NCBI GenBank assembly: GCA_965212505.1
Contig: OZ243123.1
Location: 3,348,001 to 3,412,000, forward strand
From: JAHEKO01 sp965212505
GTDB lineage: Bacteria; Acidobacteriota; Thermoanaerobaculia; Multivoradales; JAHEKO01
Length of the DNA stretch: 64,000 nt
Direction: 5' to 3'
The stretch's first letter is position 1. Every line of letters begins with the position of its first letter. The notes under the pieces are model-generated. The model saw only the letters and a list, made by a program, of their open reading frames with translations. It was not told where the DNA came from and made no database searches. The translations under genes and the position numbers were made by a program. Shown here piece after piece: positions 54,116 through 63,984 of this stretch.

Positions 54116-55810
54116 CTAAAACTCGACGCCGAACGCTTCGGCGAACCGATCTTCAGCCTCGATACTGCCTACGAGCACCAGCTCGGCACCCTCACGCAAC
54201 ACGTGGTCGGCGCTCGGTACGCACTTCTCGCCCTCCGCAACGCTGACCGCCACGATGTTGCAACCGGAGCGCTCGCGGACACCTGATTCCGCCACCCGCT
54301 TCCCGACAAGCGACGGGGGCACCGTGACCCTGAATACGTCCAGGCCCTCGGTGACCATGACGATCTTGGATCGCCGGAGCAGATTCATCAGACTGCTCGC
54401 GCCGAGCGAGGCGTACGAAAGGACGATGTCGGCGCCCGCCCGATGCAGTGTCGGAACGATGCGTTCCCCGGTCGCGCGGCTGATGATCTGGATGTCCGGT
54501 CGAAGCCGGCGGCAGTAGACCGTGAGATAGACATTCGTGTCGTCGTCGTGCGTCGTGACAATGACTGTGGGAGCCGTGTCGATACCGGCCTCCTTGAGCA
54601 CCGGAAGGTCCGCGGCATCGCCGACGATGTACTTGTCACTGTCCGGCACCCGGTCGGGCACGAGCTCGACCACCCGGTAGTCGACGCCCCGGCGCTCGAA
54701 CGAGGCCGCAGTGGCACGGCCGACCCTGCCGCCTCCGAGGATCACCACAGGAGCCACCGAGACGTTGTAGATGACCGCAAACTCGTTGTAGCGGTCGATC
54801 GCCTCCTGCGTACCGGCGAACAGGATCACCGTGTTGTCGGCGATCTTCAGGTCGGGACTGGCCAGCTGAAAGACGCCGCGCTCCCAGGTGCCGATGACGG
54901 TCACCCCGACGTGCTGCGTGATCTTGCACGTGCGGAGCGACTGGCCGACGAGCGGTGTACGCCGCGTCATCGCTTCGGCGATCAGCACGCCGTCGTACTC
55001 GCCGATCACGTGCGCCAGGGCGTCGCCGCCGATCGCCCGTCGAGCGAAGGCGCGGCCGAGCATCTCTTCGAGCCGCAGAACCTGGTCGCAGCCGGCCATC
55101 TCGAGGACGTCGACTGACGCTTCCCGGGTGGCCGTGCCGATGATCGGCACCTCCGCCTCGCTCGCGCGCACCGTCGAAGCGACGGTCGCGTTGCGCGCAT
55201 CGCTCGAGGTCGTCGCCACGAGCGCCGCGTGATCGACCCTTGCCCGCTTCCACGCCTCTGGATCGTCCAGATCACCGACCATGACACTGATCCCCTGGTC
55301 GTGCAGTTGGAGTGCCTGCTCGAGCTCGGACACCACCAGCGCGTAGTCGTATTGGAACGGCTCGAGCCGTCGAATCAGATTTGCGGTCACCGGGTCGTAG
55401 TTGGTCAACAGGACGTGTCCGCGCGTCTTCGCGGGCAGTTCCCTGGGAGCCCGCGCGACCGCATGGGCCTGCATCCACGGTTCGTAGAAGAACTCGATGA
55501 AGGTAAAGGGCAGGAGGACCAGCAAGAAGATCATGCCCGACATCAGCACCAGAATCGAAAAAGCCCGCCCGAGGTCGGTGTGGAAAGTGATGTCGCCGAA
55601 GCCAAGCGTCGACATCACCGTCAGAGTCCAATAGGCGCCGGTGATCCAGCTGAAGCGCTGTCCCTCGCGCAGCATCAAGAAGTGGAACAGCACGGTGTAG
55701 AGGACCACCAGTGCCAACAGGACGACAAAGAACCGTCCGAGGATGCGAAGGTTCCGCCGACCGCGTCGGCTGCGGACGGAAGCGACGATCTCGGCGGTGA
55801 AGAACTTCAT
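54116..55810 (-). CDS. Potassium channel with two RCK (TrkA-N/TrkA-C) modules
   Basis: This is a 564-residue protein. Two membrane helices (about 26-48 and 84-108) flank a pore with selectivity filter TLGFGD (68-73). Two cytoplasmic RCK units follow: the first from about 130 (HVLLTNYDPVTANLI) with its TrkA-C part around 260-330, the second from about 350 (VVILGGGRVGRATAASFERRG) to the end. The second keeps the GxGxxG nucleotide loop (GGGRVG), the first does not. MthK/GsuK-like channels gate by Ca2+ or nucleotides; the ligand is not known here. It is downstream of the serine hydrolase's end on the same strand only by chance orientation, being 120 bases upstream of that stop. Confidence 0.9.
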   Translation of the reverse strand: MKFFTAEIVASVRSRRGRRNLRILGRFFVVLLALVVLYTVLFHFLMLREGQRFSWITGAYWTLTVMSTLGFGDITFHTDLGRAFSILVLMSGMIFLLVLLPFTFIEFFYEPWMQAHAVARAPRELPAKTRGHVLLTNYDPVTANLIRRLEPFQYDYALVVSELEQALQLHDQGISVMVGDLDDPEAWKRARVDHAALVATTSSDARNATVASTVRASEAEVPIIGTATREASVDVLEMAGCDQVLRLEEMLGRAFARRAIGGDALAHVIGEYDGVLIAEAMTRRTPLVGQSLRTCKITQHVGVTVIGTWERGVFQLASPDLKIADNTVILFAGTQEAIDRYNEFAVIYNVSVAPVVILGGGRVGRATAASFERRGVDYRVVELVPDRVPDSDKYIVGDAADLPVLKEAGIDTAPTVIVTTHDDDTNVYLTVYCRRLRPDIQIISRATGERIVPTLHRAGADIVLSYASLGASSLMNLLRRSKIVMVTEGLDVFRVTVPPSLVGKRVAESGVRERSGCNIVAVSVAEGEKCVPSADHVLREGAELVLVGSIEAEDRFAEAFGVEF

Positions 55811-55930
55811 CGATTGGCGGTTTCCGTATCAGTCTACTTTCGAGGGGCTCGGGCACCGGTTGGGCTCAAATCGCCGGGTCTCAGCTGTGAGCAACGGTCT
55901 AAGAGAAGAGACTCGTGGCGCGCCTTCAGG

Positions 55931-57199
55931 CTACTCCAGCGCCTGATAGACCAGGGTGCTGAACCGGTAGCGAATGTCCGACTGGACCGGGCGGACCTGC
56001 GACATGAAGACGCCGATCAGCTGTTCGGTCGGATCGATCCAGTAGGTCGTGTTGAACGCGCCACCCCAGGAGTAGGAGCCGAGCGAGCCGAGTTCGCCGT
56101 GGCGGCCGAGATCGTCGATGACCTCGAACCCGAGGCCAAAATCGGGGCTCGCGTCGCCGTCCCAGTCGATCCGGCCTGTACGCATGAGCTCGACGGACTT
56201 GCGGCCCAGAATTCGGTGCCCCTCGAGTTCACCGTCGTTGAGCAGCATCTGGGCGAATCGAGCGTAGTCGTAGGCTGTCGACGAGAGTCCGGCACCGCCC
56301 GAAAAGTAGCTCTTGGCACCCTCGATCGGGAAGTTGGGATTGTCGATCTTGATCTCAGATTCGTCGCCCCGAGAGACGGCCAGCTCACGACCTTCGACGT
56401 GAGCATAGAGCGTGGCGAGGCGATCGGCCTTGCTCTCGGGAAGATAGAAGTGCGTGTCCCCCATCGCGAGGGGCTCGAAGAGGGTCTCTTGGAAGAAGCG
56501 ATTGAGCGGTTTTCCGGAGACGATCTCGATGAGGTAACCAAGGACATCGGTGCTGAGACCGTAGTGGAAATCGGTCCCGGGTTCGAAGAGGAGCGGCACG
56601 GTTGCCAGGCGCTCCATCTGGGATTCGAGCGCGATCGGCTGGGCGGTCAGGCCGTCGAGCACACCGGCCCGCCGGTAGGCCTGCTGGAGTCGGCTGCCGA
56701 TGAAGGGATAGGAGATACCCGAAGAGTGGGTCAGCAGGTCGATGATTCGGATCGGGGCTTCGGCCGGGCGGCTCTCGACGACCGTGCCGTCTTCGTCCAC
56801 CTCGAGCGCGATGGTCGGCTCTCCAAAAGCCGGGAGGTACCTGGCGACCGGGTCGTTCAGGCGGAAGTGACCGTGCTCGTAGAGGGTCATGACCCCGACG
56901 GTCGTGATCGCTTTGGTCATCGACGCGATGCGGAAAATCGTGTCGGGACGCATCGGTCGCTTCGACTCGAGATCGGCGTATCCGAAGGCCTTGTGGTAGA
57001 CAACCTTCCCCTCGCGAACGACGAGCGCTACGGCGCCGGGTACCTGGCCGGCGTCGATCGCCGCCTCGATCGCGCGGTCGACACGCTCCAAGCGGCCCGG
57101 GGCGAAGCCGGAGCTGTCTAGACTCCTCTCGGGCGCTTGCCCGCCGGCAAGGCGAGCCAGGAGGAAGAGGACGGCGAGAATCTTCGTCCGTTGTCGCAT
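55931..57199 (-). CDS. Secreted serine hydrolase of the class C beta-lactamase/esterase family
   Basis: The 422-residue protein has a signal peptide (ILAVLFLLARLAGG). The nucleophile motif is Ser93-Met-Thr-Lys96 (FRIASMTKAIT). The second motif is FHYGLSTDVLG (Tyr kept, the usual Asn replaced by Ser, as in EstB-like esterases), and the third SYSWGGAFNTTYWID. These indicate a penicillin-binding-protein-like esterase or peptidase rather than a proven lactamase. ATG 57199 has GGAG upstream. The last 13 residues recur in the remnant at 53983-54070. Confidence 0.87.
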   Translation of the reverse strand: MRQRTKILAVLFLLARLAGGQAPERSLDSSGFAPGRLERVDRAIEAAIDAGQVPGAVALVVREGKVVYHKAFGYADLESKRPMRPDTIFRIASMTKAITTVGVMTLYEHGHFRLNDPVARYLPAFGEPTIALEVDEDGTVVESRPAEAPIRIIDLLTHSSGISYPFIGSRLQQAYRRAGVLDGLTAQPIALESQMERLATVPLLFEPGTDFHYGLSTDVLGYLIEIVSGKPLNRFFQETLFEPLAMGDTHFYLPESKADRLATLYAHVEGRELAVSRGDESEIKIDNPNFPIEGAKSYFSGGAGLSSTAYDYARFAQMLLNDGELEGHRILGRKSVELMRTGRIDWDGDASPDFGLGFEVIDDLGRHGELGSLGSYSWGGAFNTTYWIDPTEQLIGVFMSQVRPVQSDIRYRFSTLVYQALE

Positions 57200-57406
57200 A
57201 GAGAGCTCCGCCAACGCGGAGTCTACAGCAGGGATCTCGAGTGGAATCGACACCTCGTCGATCGCAACTGGGCGTCGCGCAGCCGTCGAGAGCCGCCGAG
57301 AAACGCGCCCCAGGAATGCCAAGCGAGTCGGCCATAGAATGCACAGATCGCGCTGGCCAAGCTGCTTCGATCAACGCACCATCAGGAGGGGGCCTGGGGC
57401 CGTCAC

Positions 57407-59767
57407 ATGAAATCGCATATCGGCACGATCAGGAGTCTCGCTGCACTTTTCCTCGTCACCCTCTCCACGCACGCCGCCTACGGCCAGGAGCGGCCGACGC
57501 TCGAAATCGGAATCCTCGTCGACTTCATCGCCGAGGAACAGCGCCCCCTGCTGGACCAGTTGCAATCAGAGATTCGCGCCGTCGTCGGGGAAGACGCCAC
57601 CCTCAACTTCCCGCCGAGCCGTCTCCTGTCGAACGGATTCGACGCCGCCATGGCGGAGGCTCACTACCAAACCCTGCTCTCCAACGACACCGACATCATC
57701 ATCGCTTTCGGTCCCGTCAACAACGGCGTCATCTCGGGCCAGGCAAGCTATCCGAAGCCCACGATTCTGTTCGGCGCGGTCAATCTCGACCTGGTGGAGC
57801 TCGAGAAAGAGCCCGAGACGTCCGGTATCGACAACTTCAACTACCTGATCGCGTCGCATTCCTACCGGCACGATCTCGAGACGTTCAAGTCACTCTTCGA
57901 CTTCCACGACATTGCCGTCCTGGTCGCGGAGCCGCTAGCGGAGACGCTGCCAATCCGGGCGGCTCTCGAAGAGGTCCTTCGAGACCTCGATGCGAGTCTC
58001 ACTCTGATTCCGTACAGCGGTACGACGGCGCTCGCTCCGTACCTGGAACGGGTCGACGCCGTCTACCTCGCGGAAGGCTTCTCTCTGACCGGTGCGGAGA
58101 TCCAGGCGCTCGCGCAGACGCTCTTCGATCTCGAAATCCCCTCGTTCACGTCGACCTCGATTCGCGACGTCGAATTCGGGCTCATGGGCACCCACCAGTC
58201 CGAGGGGAACATCACGCAGTTCTTTCGGCGAATCGCTCTGAACGTCGAGTCGGTCGTCAACGGCGTAAATCTGTCAGAACTCCCGACGTACATCGAGCTG
58301 CCCGACCGACTGACGATCAACTGGAACACCGCCGAGAAGACGGGAGTTCCCATCAACCTCAGCTATCTCGCCACGACCGACTTTGTTGGCGACTTCAGGA
58401 ACGTCGTGGCCGAAAGGACGTACTCGCTACCCGAGCTGATCGACGAAGTGCTCGAGCGCAACCTGGGAATCAGCGCAAGTCGAAAGCAGGTGGAGCTGGC
58501 GGAGCAGGATCTTCGAACTGCCCGCAGCGCCTATCTCCCCGACGTCTCGGCGGGCGCAACCACGAGCTACGTCGACGATGAGACGGCGCGTGCGTCCAAC
58601 GGGACAAGTCCGGAGTTTTCCGCGGCGGGCGACCTCACCGCGACGCAGACGATCTTCTCCGAGTCGGCAAACGCAAACATCGACATCCTGGAGCACCAGG
58701 AGAGCGCTGAGCGAGAGAACGTTCGGTCGGCCGAGCTCGACCTGGTGCTCGACGCCGCCAACGCCTACTTCAACGCTCTCATCGTCAAGACCAGCGTTCA
58801 GATTCAGGCGGAGAACCTCGAGGTCACCCGAGAGAACCTTCGAGTCGCAGAACAGAACTTCGAAGCCGGTCAAGCGGGGCGAGCGGATGTACTCCGCTTT
58901 CGAAGTGAAATGGCTCAGAACATGCAGGTGCTGATCGAGTCCATCCATCAACTCGAGCAGGCGTTCTTCGCCCTCAACCAGCTGGTCAACCAGCCCGTCG
59001 ACCGTGAGCTCGACGTTCTCGACGCGAGGATCAGCGAAGGGGTGTTTCGCAGGTACGGATACGAGGGCTTTCGGGCGCTGCTCGACGACACCTCCCAGAG
59101 AAGCCGGTTGGCCCGTTTCCTGACCGAGGAGGCGAAGAGAAACGCTCCCGAGCTGCGCGCGCTCGACTACAACCTGGAGGCCACGCAGCGGAGCATCCTG
59201 CTCAACGGCGCGCGGTTCTACCTGCCCACCATCGCCGCGCAAGCTCGCTACGACCGGACTCTCGATCAGTGGGGGGCCGGAGTTCCACCGGAGCTCGCGC
59301 TTCGCGACACATTGAGCGCGGCCGTGAGCTTCTCGATACCGCTATTCGCAAGGAACCAGAGGAACATCGACCGCGAGACCTCCCTGGTCCAAAAGGAGCG
59401 GCTTCTCCTCAGTCAACAGGACACGAGGCTCGCGATCGAGCGAAACGTGCAAGGCGCGCTACTCGATGTGATCAACCAGATCTCGAACATCGAACTGTCG
59501 AAGGTGTCCGAAGAGGCGGCGCGAGAGAGCCTCGAGCTCGTTCAAGTCGCCTATTCGAGCGGCGCGGCGACCCTCGTCGAAGTCCTCGACGCACAGAACA
59601 ACTATCTCCAGGCCCAACTGGCTCGTGCCAACGCGGGCTACAACTATCTCCTGACGTCCATCATTCTCGAACGATTTCTCGGGTACTTCTTCCTGCGTCA
59701 CAGCGAGGTAGAAAACCAGGCGTTCGTCGATCGGATCTTGGCCTCAACCGGCACCAACCCGGAGTAA
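57407..59767 (+). CDS. TolC-family outer membrane efflux protein fused to an N-terminal ABC-type binding-protein domain
   Basis: The 786-residue protein has a signal peptide (SLAALFLVTLSTHAAYG). Residues about 30-330 resemble the ABC_sub_bind (TrpX-like) periplasmic binding fold: TLEIGILVDFIAEEQ, DTDIIIAFGPVNNGVISG, YPKPTILFGAVNLDL and LEIPSFTSTSIRDVEFGLMG. Residues about 340-775 form an outer membrane efflux duct: YSLPELIDEVLERNLGISASR, ALDYNLEATQRSILLNGARFYLPTI and VAYSSGAATLVEVLDAQNNYLQAQ. TolC proteins are normally 420-500 residues, so the extra domain is a true fusion. It is followed by RND adaptor and pump genes after six and 11 bases, giving a full efflux complex. Confidence 0.88.
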   Translation: MKSHIGTIRSLAALFLVTLSTHAAYGQERPTLEIGILVDFIAEEQRPLLDQLQSEIRAVVGEDATLNFPPSRLLSNGFDAAMAEAHYQTLLSNDTDIIIAFGPVNNGVISGQASYPKPTILFGAVNLDLVELEKEPETSGIDNFNYLIASHSYRHDLETFKSLFDFHDIAVLVAEPLAETLPIRAALEEVLRDLDASLTLIPYSGTTALAPYLERVDAVYLAEGFSLTGAEIQALAQTLFDLEIPSFTSTSIRDVEFGLMGTHQSEGNITQFFRRIALNVESVVNGVNLSELPTYIELPDRLTINWNTAEKTGVPINLSYLATTDFVGDFRNVVAERTYSLPELIDEVLERNLGISASRKQVELAEQDLRTARSAYLPDVSAGATTSYVDDETARASNGTSPEFSAAGDLTATQTIFSESANANIDILEHQESAERENVRSAELDLVLDAANAYFNALIVKTSVQIQAENLEVTRENLRVAEQNFEAGQAGRADVLRFRSEMAQNMQVLIESIHQLEQAFFALNQLVNQPVDRELDVLDARISEGVFRRYGYEGFRALLDDTSQRSRLARFLTEEAKRNAPELRALDYNLEATQRSILLNGARFYLPTIAAQARYDRTLDQWGAGVPPELALRDTLSAAVSFSIPLFARNQRNIDRETSLVQKERLLLSQQDTRLAIERNVQGALLDVINQISNIELSKVSEEAARESLELVQVAYSSGAATLVEVLDAQNNYLQAQLARANAGYNYLLTSIILERFLGYFFLRHSEVENQAFVDRILASTGTNPE

Positions 59768-59773
59768 GAAGCT

Positions 59774-60862
59774 ATGTGGAAGAGCCTTTCTAGAACTGTC
59801 GCCTGCGCCTGCTTCGCAGTGGCCGCAGTGGCGTGCAGCGAAGCGGCGCCGGAGGCCGAGCCGGTCCTGCGCCCGGTCGCCTACGAAGAGGTCGGCTACA
59901 CCCGCGGCGACCGAATGCGGGTCTTCGCCGGCGTCGCGGAAACAGATCAGAGCATCGAGCTGAGCTTCCGAGCGAACGGAATCATCAGCCGACTCGACGT
60001 ACGCGTGGGGCAGCGTGTGCGGCAGGGCCAACTGCTCGCCCAGCTCGACAATGTCGAAGCCAGGCTCGCCTACGAGCAGGCTCTTTCGTCGCTCAACGGC
60101 GCCAATTCGCAGAGGACGACGGCCAAGCTCGCCTTCGGACGCGTCCGCTCGCTCTACGAGAAGGGTAGCTCCTCACTGAGTGACTTCGAGAGCGCAAAGG
60201 ACGCACTTCGCTCGGCGGAGGCCAGCTACGAGTCCGCGGAACGCAGCGTGGATATCCAGAAGGAGCAGATCGGCTACGGATACATCCACGCACCCCAGAG
60301 CGGAACCATCGCCGTGGTCGCCGCCGAAGTCAACGAGAACGTGTCGCCGGGACAGGCCGTCGCCGTGCTCAACGCCGGCCGGGAGATGGAGATCGCCGTC
60401 GGGCTGCCGGAGAGCGTCATCAACGAGGTCAGGACCGACATGGACGTCGAGGTGACCTTCCCGGCGCTCTCCGGGCGTACCTTCGCGGGTCGGGTGACGG
60501 AGGTTTCGCCCTCGATCGACTCGGCAGCCACCACCTACCCGGTCCGGGTTCGGCTCGCCGAGCCTTCTGATGGAGTTCGCTCGGGCATGGCCGCCAACGT
60601 CGCATTCGATCTGAACCATCACGAAGGTGCGGGCGGTTCGCTCGTTGTCCCCGCCAAGGCCGTGGGTGAGGACGGCAACGGCCGATTTGTATTTGTGGTC
60701 GAAGAGTCGGGGCCGGCCGCTACGGTGCGGAAGCAGGTGGTTCGCGTCGGCGCGTTGACGGCTGAGGGGTTCGAGATTCTGACCGGCTTGGAAGCCGGTC
60801 AGAAGATCGCGACAGCTGGCCTCCAGACTCTTCTGGACGGCCAGGAGGTCCAGCTCCCGTAG
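59774..60862 (+). CDS. RND efflux periplasmic adaptor (membrane fusion) lipoprotein
   Basis: This 362-residue protein has a signal ending AVAAVACSE, a probable lipidation Cys. The lipoyl halves are LDVRVGQRVRQGQLLAQLD and YIHAPQSGTIAVVAAEVNENVSPGQAVAVL, with a helical hairpin between (about 95-160). The beta-barrel includes VEVTFPALSGRTFAGRVTEVSP. It bridges the RND pump (next gene) and the TolC-type protein (previous gene). ATG 59774 lies six bases after the TolC stop. Confidence 0.94.
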   Translation: MWKSLSRTVACACFAVAAVACSEAAPEAEPVLRPVAYEEVGYTRGDRMRVFAGVAETDQSIELSFRANGIISRLDVRVGQRVRQGQLLAQLDNVEARLAYEQALSSLNGANSQRTTAKLAFGRVRSLYEKGSSSLSDFESAKDALRSAEASYESAERSVDIQKEQIGYGYIHAPQSGTIAVVAAEVNENVSPGQAVAVLNAGREMEIAVGLPESVINEVRTDMDVEVTFPALSGRTFAGRVTEVSPSIDSAATTYPVRVRLAEPSDGVRSGMAANVAFDLNHHEGAGGSLVVPAKAVGEDGNGRFVFVVEESGPAATVRKQVVRVGALTAEGFEILTGLEAGQKIATAGLQTLLDGQEVQLP

Positions 60863-60873
60863 GTGCGAAGACC

Positions 60874-63800
60874 ATGAACCTCGCCAAGTTCTCCATCGAA
60901 AACAACCGCATCACGTTCTTCGTCGTGGGCGGGATCGTCCTCATGGGCCTCGCGTTCTATCAGTCGCTTGCGCGCGACAGCATGCCGCCCTACACCATCC
61001 GGGTGGCCAGTGTCGTCACACAGTTCCCCGGCGGCAGCCCCGAGCGGGTGGAAGAGCTCGTCAGCGACAAGATCGAGAAGATCGCCCAGGAGTTGCCTGA
61101 ACTCAAGAAGGTCGAGAGCACCTCCCGAACCGGACTTTCGGTCGTCCAGGTGACGTTGAAGGACGAGGTCGCGCCCGGAGAGCTACAACCTGTGTGGGAT
61201 CGCCTCCGGCGAAAGCTCCAGGCGATGTCCGATCTGCCCGAAGGGGTGCAGCCGTCGCTCAGCGACGACGGGATCGGCGACGTGTACGGAATCGTCGTCG
61301 GTATGACCAGTGACGGCTTCTCGTACGCCGAGATGAAGTCCTACGCCGACGACATCAGAGACGCTCTGATCAAACTCGACGACGCCGCCAAGGTTGAGCT
61401 AGGTGGCGTCCAGGAAGAGCGCATCTTCATCGAGTTCGACAGCGCGCGCCTGCGTGAGTACAACCTGTCGGCAAGTCGGCTCCAGTCGATCATCGCCTCG
61501 ACCAATATCGTGAGCACCGGCGGCGAGGTCAATCTCGAAGATGAGCGCATCATCCTCGAGCCCACCGGCAACTTCGACAGCGTCGACGACATCCGGAACA
61601 CGTTGGTCGAAGTCGGGGAGGCCAAGCAGCTTGTGCCTCTGCGGGACATCTGCAGCGTGAGGCAGGGCTACATCGACCCGCCAACGCAGACGGTGCGAAT
61701 CAACGGCAAGGATGCGATCACCTTCCACGTCAATCTGAAGAGCGGGGCCAACATTCTGAGACTGGGACTGGACGTCGACCGTCTGCTCTCGGACTGGCAG
61801 GCGCAGCTACCCGTCGGGCTCGAGACGTTCCGCGTCGCGTCGTTGGATACCTACATCGACACCAAGATCTCGGACTTCATCACCAACCTGATCCAGGCGA
61901 TCGCGATCGTGCTCGCCGTCATGTTGATATTCCTGGGCCTCCGGACCGGAACCGTCATCGCAAGCCTCATCCCTCTCGTGACGGTGATGACGCTCATGCT
62001 GATGGGCCTCCTCGACGTCGGTCTCAACCAGATCACGCTCGCCGCCCTCATCATGGCGCTCGGCATGATGGTCGACAATGCGATCGTCGTCGCCGAGTCG
62101 ATCATGGTGAAGATGGAGCACGGGACTCGGCCCAAGCAGGCGGCGGTCGAATCGTGCGCGGAGCTCTTCACGCCGCTGCTCATCTCTACCCTCACCACAT
62201 CGGTGGCCTTCTTGGCTTTCTATCTGGCGGAGTCCACGATGGGCGACATCGTCGGCCCGATCTTTGTCGTGATCTCCCTGGCTCTGTTGTCGTCCTGGGT
62301 CCTCGCGTTGACCGTGATCACCATGCTCTGCGCGCTCTTTTTGAGAGTTCAGGCGAGTCAGGCAAAGGCGAGCCTCATCGATCGCGTGATCCTGTGGCTC
62401 AAGGCTTATTACAGGAAGCTCATTCTGATCGCACTGGGTCGAAAGTACATCGTGGTGCCCGCTGTCTTTGCCGCGTTCCTCCTCTCATTGGTGGGATTCA
62501 AGTTCATTCCGTTCAACTTCTTCCCAGACAGCGATCGGAACCTGATCACCGTCGACGTGAACCTGCCCCTCGGCACACGCATCGAACGAACCACCGAGGT
62601 GGTCGAGCAAATCGAGCGCTACATGACCGCGTCCCTACAGGTCACGAGCGATCGCGAGCACGGAGTCCTCGACTGGTCGGCCTACATCGGCAAAGGACCG
62701 GAGTCGTACGACCTCGGCTACAGCCCAGACGAGGCGAACTCGAGCTACGCGCACATTTTGGTCAACACGTCCTCGCACGCCTCAAACAACGCGGTCATCT
62801 CCGAGCTCGATCAGTTCTGCTTCCGCACCTTCCCCAACGCGGACATCAAGGTGGCGCCGCTAGGTGGCGGTGGCGGCGGTACGCCGATCGAGGTCAAAGT
62901 CTCCGGCGACGATCCGGACGTGTTGGCCCGGATCGCAGAGACCATCAAACTCAAGCTCTCTTCCGCCGCGGGTACGAAGAACGTCAAAGACGACTGGGGA
63001 CCCAAAAGCAAGAAGTTCGTCGTGGAGATCGACCAGACCCGAGCGCAAACTGCCGGGGTCACAAGCCAGGACGTCGCCTCCTCGCTGCAGACGGTTCTGG
63101 ACGGGTTCCGGACAGGCGAGTATCGCGAAGGAGACAAGTCGATTCCGATCGTGATGCGAAGTCGGGCGAGCCAGCAACAGAGCCTCGCGGCCCTCGAGAC
63201 GCTGAACGTTCTGGCGCAGAACTCCGGGCGAAGCGTGCCACTCTTGCAGGTGGCCTCGATCCTCCCGGAGTGGCAGTACTCGAAGATCAAACGGCTCGAC
63301 CTGTTCAGGACCATCAACGTGTCGAGCGAGCTGGCGGAGAACGGCAACGCAGCTGCCGTTGTCGCTGAACTGAGACCCTGGCTAGATGATCAGGCGGCAG
63401 CGTGGCCGAACGGGTACACCTACCGGCTCGGCGGCGATGCGGAGAACACGGCCGAGAACATGGGCGCCGTCATCAACTACCTGCCTCTTTCGGGCGCGAT
63501 CATCATCTTGCTTCTGATCATCCAATTCAACTCGGCTCGAAAGATGGCGATGGTGACCCTGACGATCCCGCTCGGGATCATCGGCGTGGTGCTCGGCCTT
63601 CTGATCTTCCGCGAGCCCTTTGGCTTCATGCCCTTTCTCGGCGTGATCTCCCTGGCCGGGATCGTGATCAACAATGCCATCGTCCTGATCGACCGGATCG
63701 AGATCGAGCAGCGCGACCTGAAGCGAAACGACCAGGAGGCCGTGATCGCCGCGTGCCTACAGCGCTTTCGCCCCATCGTGCTGGCGACCTTCACCACCGT

Positions 63801-63984
63801 CCTCGGGCTACTCCCGCTCTACCTGAGCGGCGGAGAGATGTGGGAGGGGATGGCCGTGAGCATCATGGTGGGCCTTCTGTGCGGAACGGTAATCACGTTG
63901 GTGTTCATCCCGACGCTCTACAGCATCCTCTTCCGGGTCGACTACCGTGGCTACCAACTCGACGAAGACAGTCTCGCGCTCTGA
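60874..63984 (+). CDS. RND efflux pump inner-membrane permease
   Basis: The 1036-residue protein has the usual 12-helix, two-porter-domain architecture. It has FVVGGIVLMGLAFYQSLARD at helix 1, a first half ending ITLAALIMALGMMVDNAIVVAES (proton-relay Asp401), and a second half ending FLGVISLAGIVINNAIVLIDRIE. In HAE-1 pumps the relay is usually Asp-Asp; here the second is Asn402. A Gly-rich loop (PLGGGGGGTPIEV) lies in the second porter domain. Substrate is unknown. It is complete in the window and ends the operon. Confidence 0.95.
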   Translation: MNLAKFSIENNRITFFVVGGIVLMGLAFYQSLARDSMPPYTIRVASVVTQFPGGSPERVEELVSDKIEKIAQELPELKKVESTSRTGLSVVQVTLKDEVAPGELQPVWDRLRRKLQAMSDLPEGVQPSLSDDGIGDVYGIVVGMTSDGFSYAEMKSYADDIRDALIKLDDAAKVELGGVQEERIFIEFDSARLREYNLSASRLQSIIASTNIVSTGGEVNLEDERIILEPTGNFDSVDDIRNTLVEVGEAKQLVPLRDICSVRQGYIDPPTQTVRINGKDAITFHVNLKSGANILRLGLDVDRLLSDWQAQLPVGLETFRVASLDTYIDTKISDFITNLIQAIAIVLAVMLIFLGLRTGTVIASLIPLVTVMTLMLMGLLDVGLNQITLAALIMALGMMVDNAIVVAESIMVKMEHGTRPKQAAVESCAELFTPLLISTLTTSVAFLAFYLAESTMGDIVGPIFVVISLALLSSWVLALTVITMLCALFLRVQASQAKASLIDRVILWLKAYYRKLILIALGRKYIVVPAVFAAFLLSLVGFKFIPFNFFPDSDRNLITVDVNLPLGTRIERTTEVVEQIERYMTASLQVTSDREHGVLDWSAYIGKGPESYDLGYSPDEANSSYAHILVNTSSHASNNAVISELDQFCFRTFPNADIKVAPLGGGGGGTPIEVKVSGDDPDVLARIAETIKLKLSSAAGTKNVKDDWGPKSKKFVVEIDQTRAQTAGVTSQDVASSLQTVLDGFRTGEYREGDKSIPIVMRSRASQQQSLAALETLNVLAQNSGRSVPLLQVASILPEWQYSKIKRLDLFRTINVSSELAENGNAAAVVAELRPWLDDQAAAWPNGYTYRLGGDAENTAENMGAVINYLPLSGAIIILLLIIQFNSARKMAMVTLTIPLGIIGVVLGLLIFREPFGFMPFLGVISLAGIVINNAIVLIDRIEIEQRDLKRNDQEAVIAACLQRFRPIVLATFTTVLGLLPLYLSGGEMWEGMAVSIMVGLLCGTVITLVFIPTLYSILFRVDYRGYQLDEDSLAL

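Noticed and set aside
55229..57121. 630-codon plus-strand ORF antisense to the channel and serine hydrolase genes
   Set aside because: Antisense shadow; the minus-strand genes carry SMTK, TLGFGD and signal peptides. It was still useful because it exposed the repeated 3' end.
62154..63368. 404-codon Arg-rich ORF inside the RND permease
   Set aside because: Out-of-frame shadow of a gene with full family conservation.
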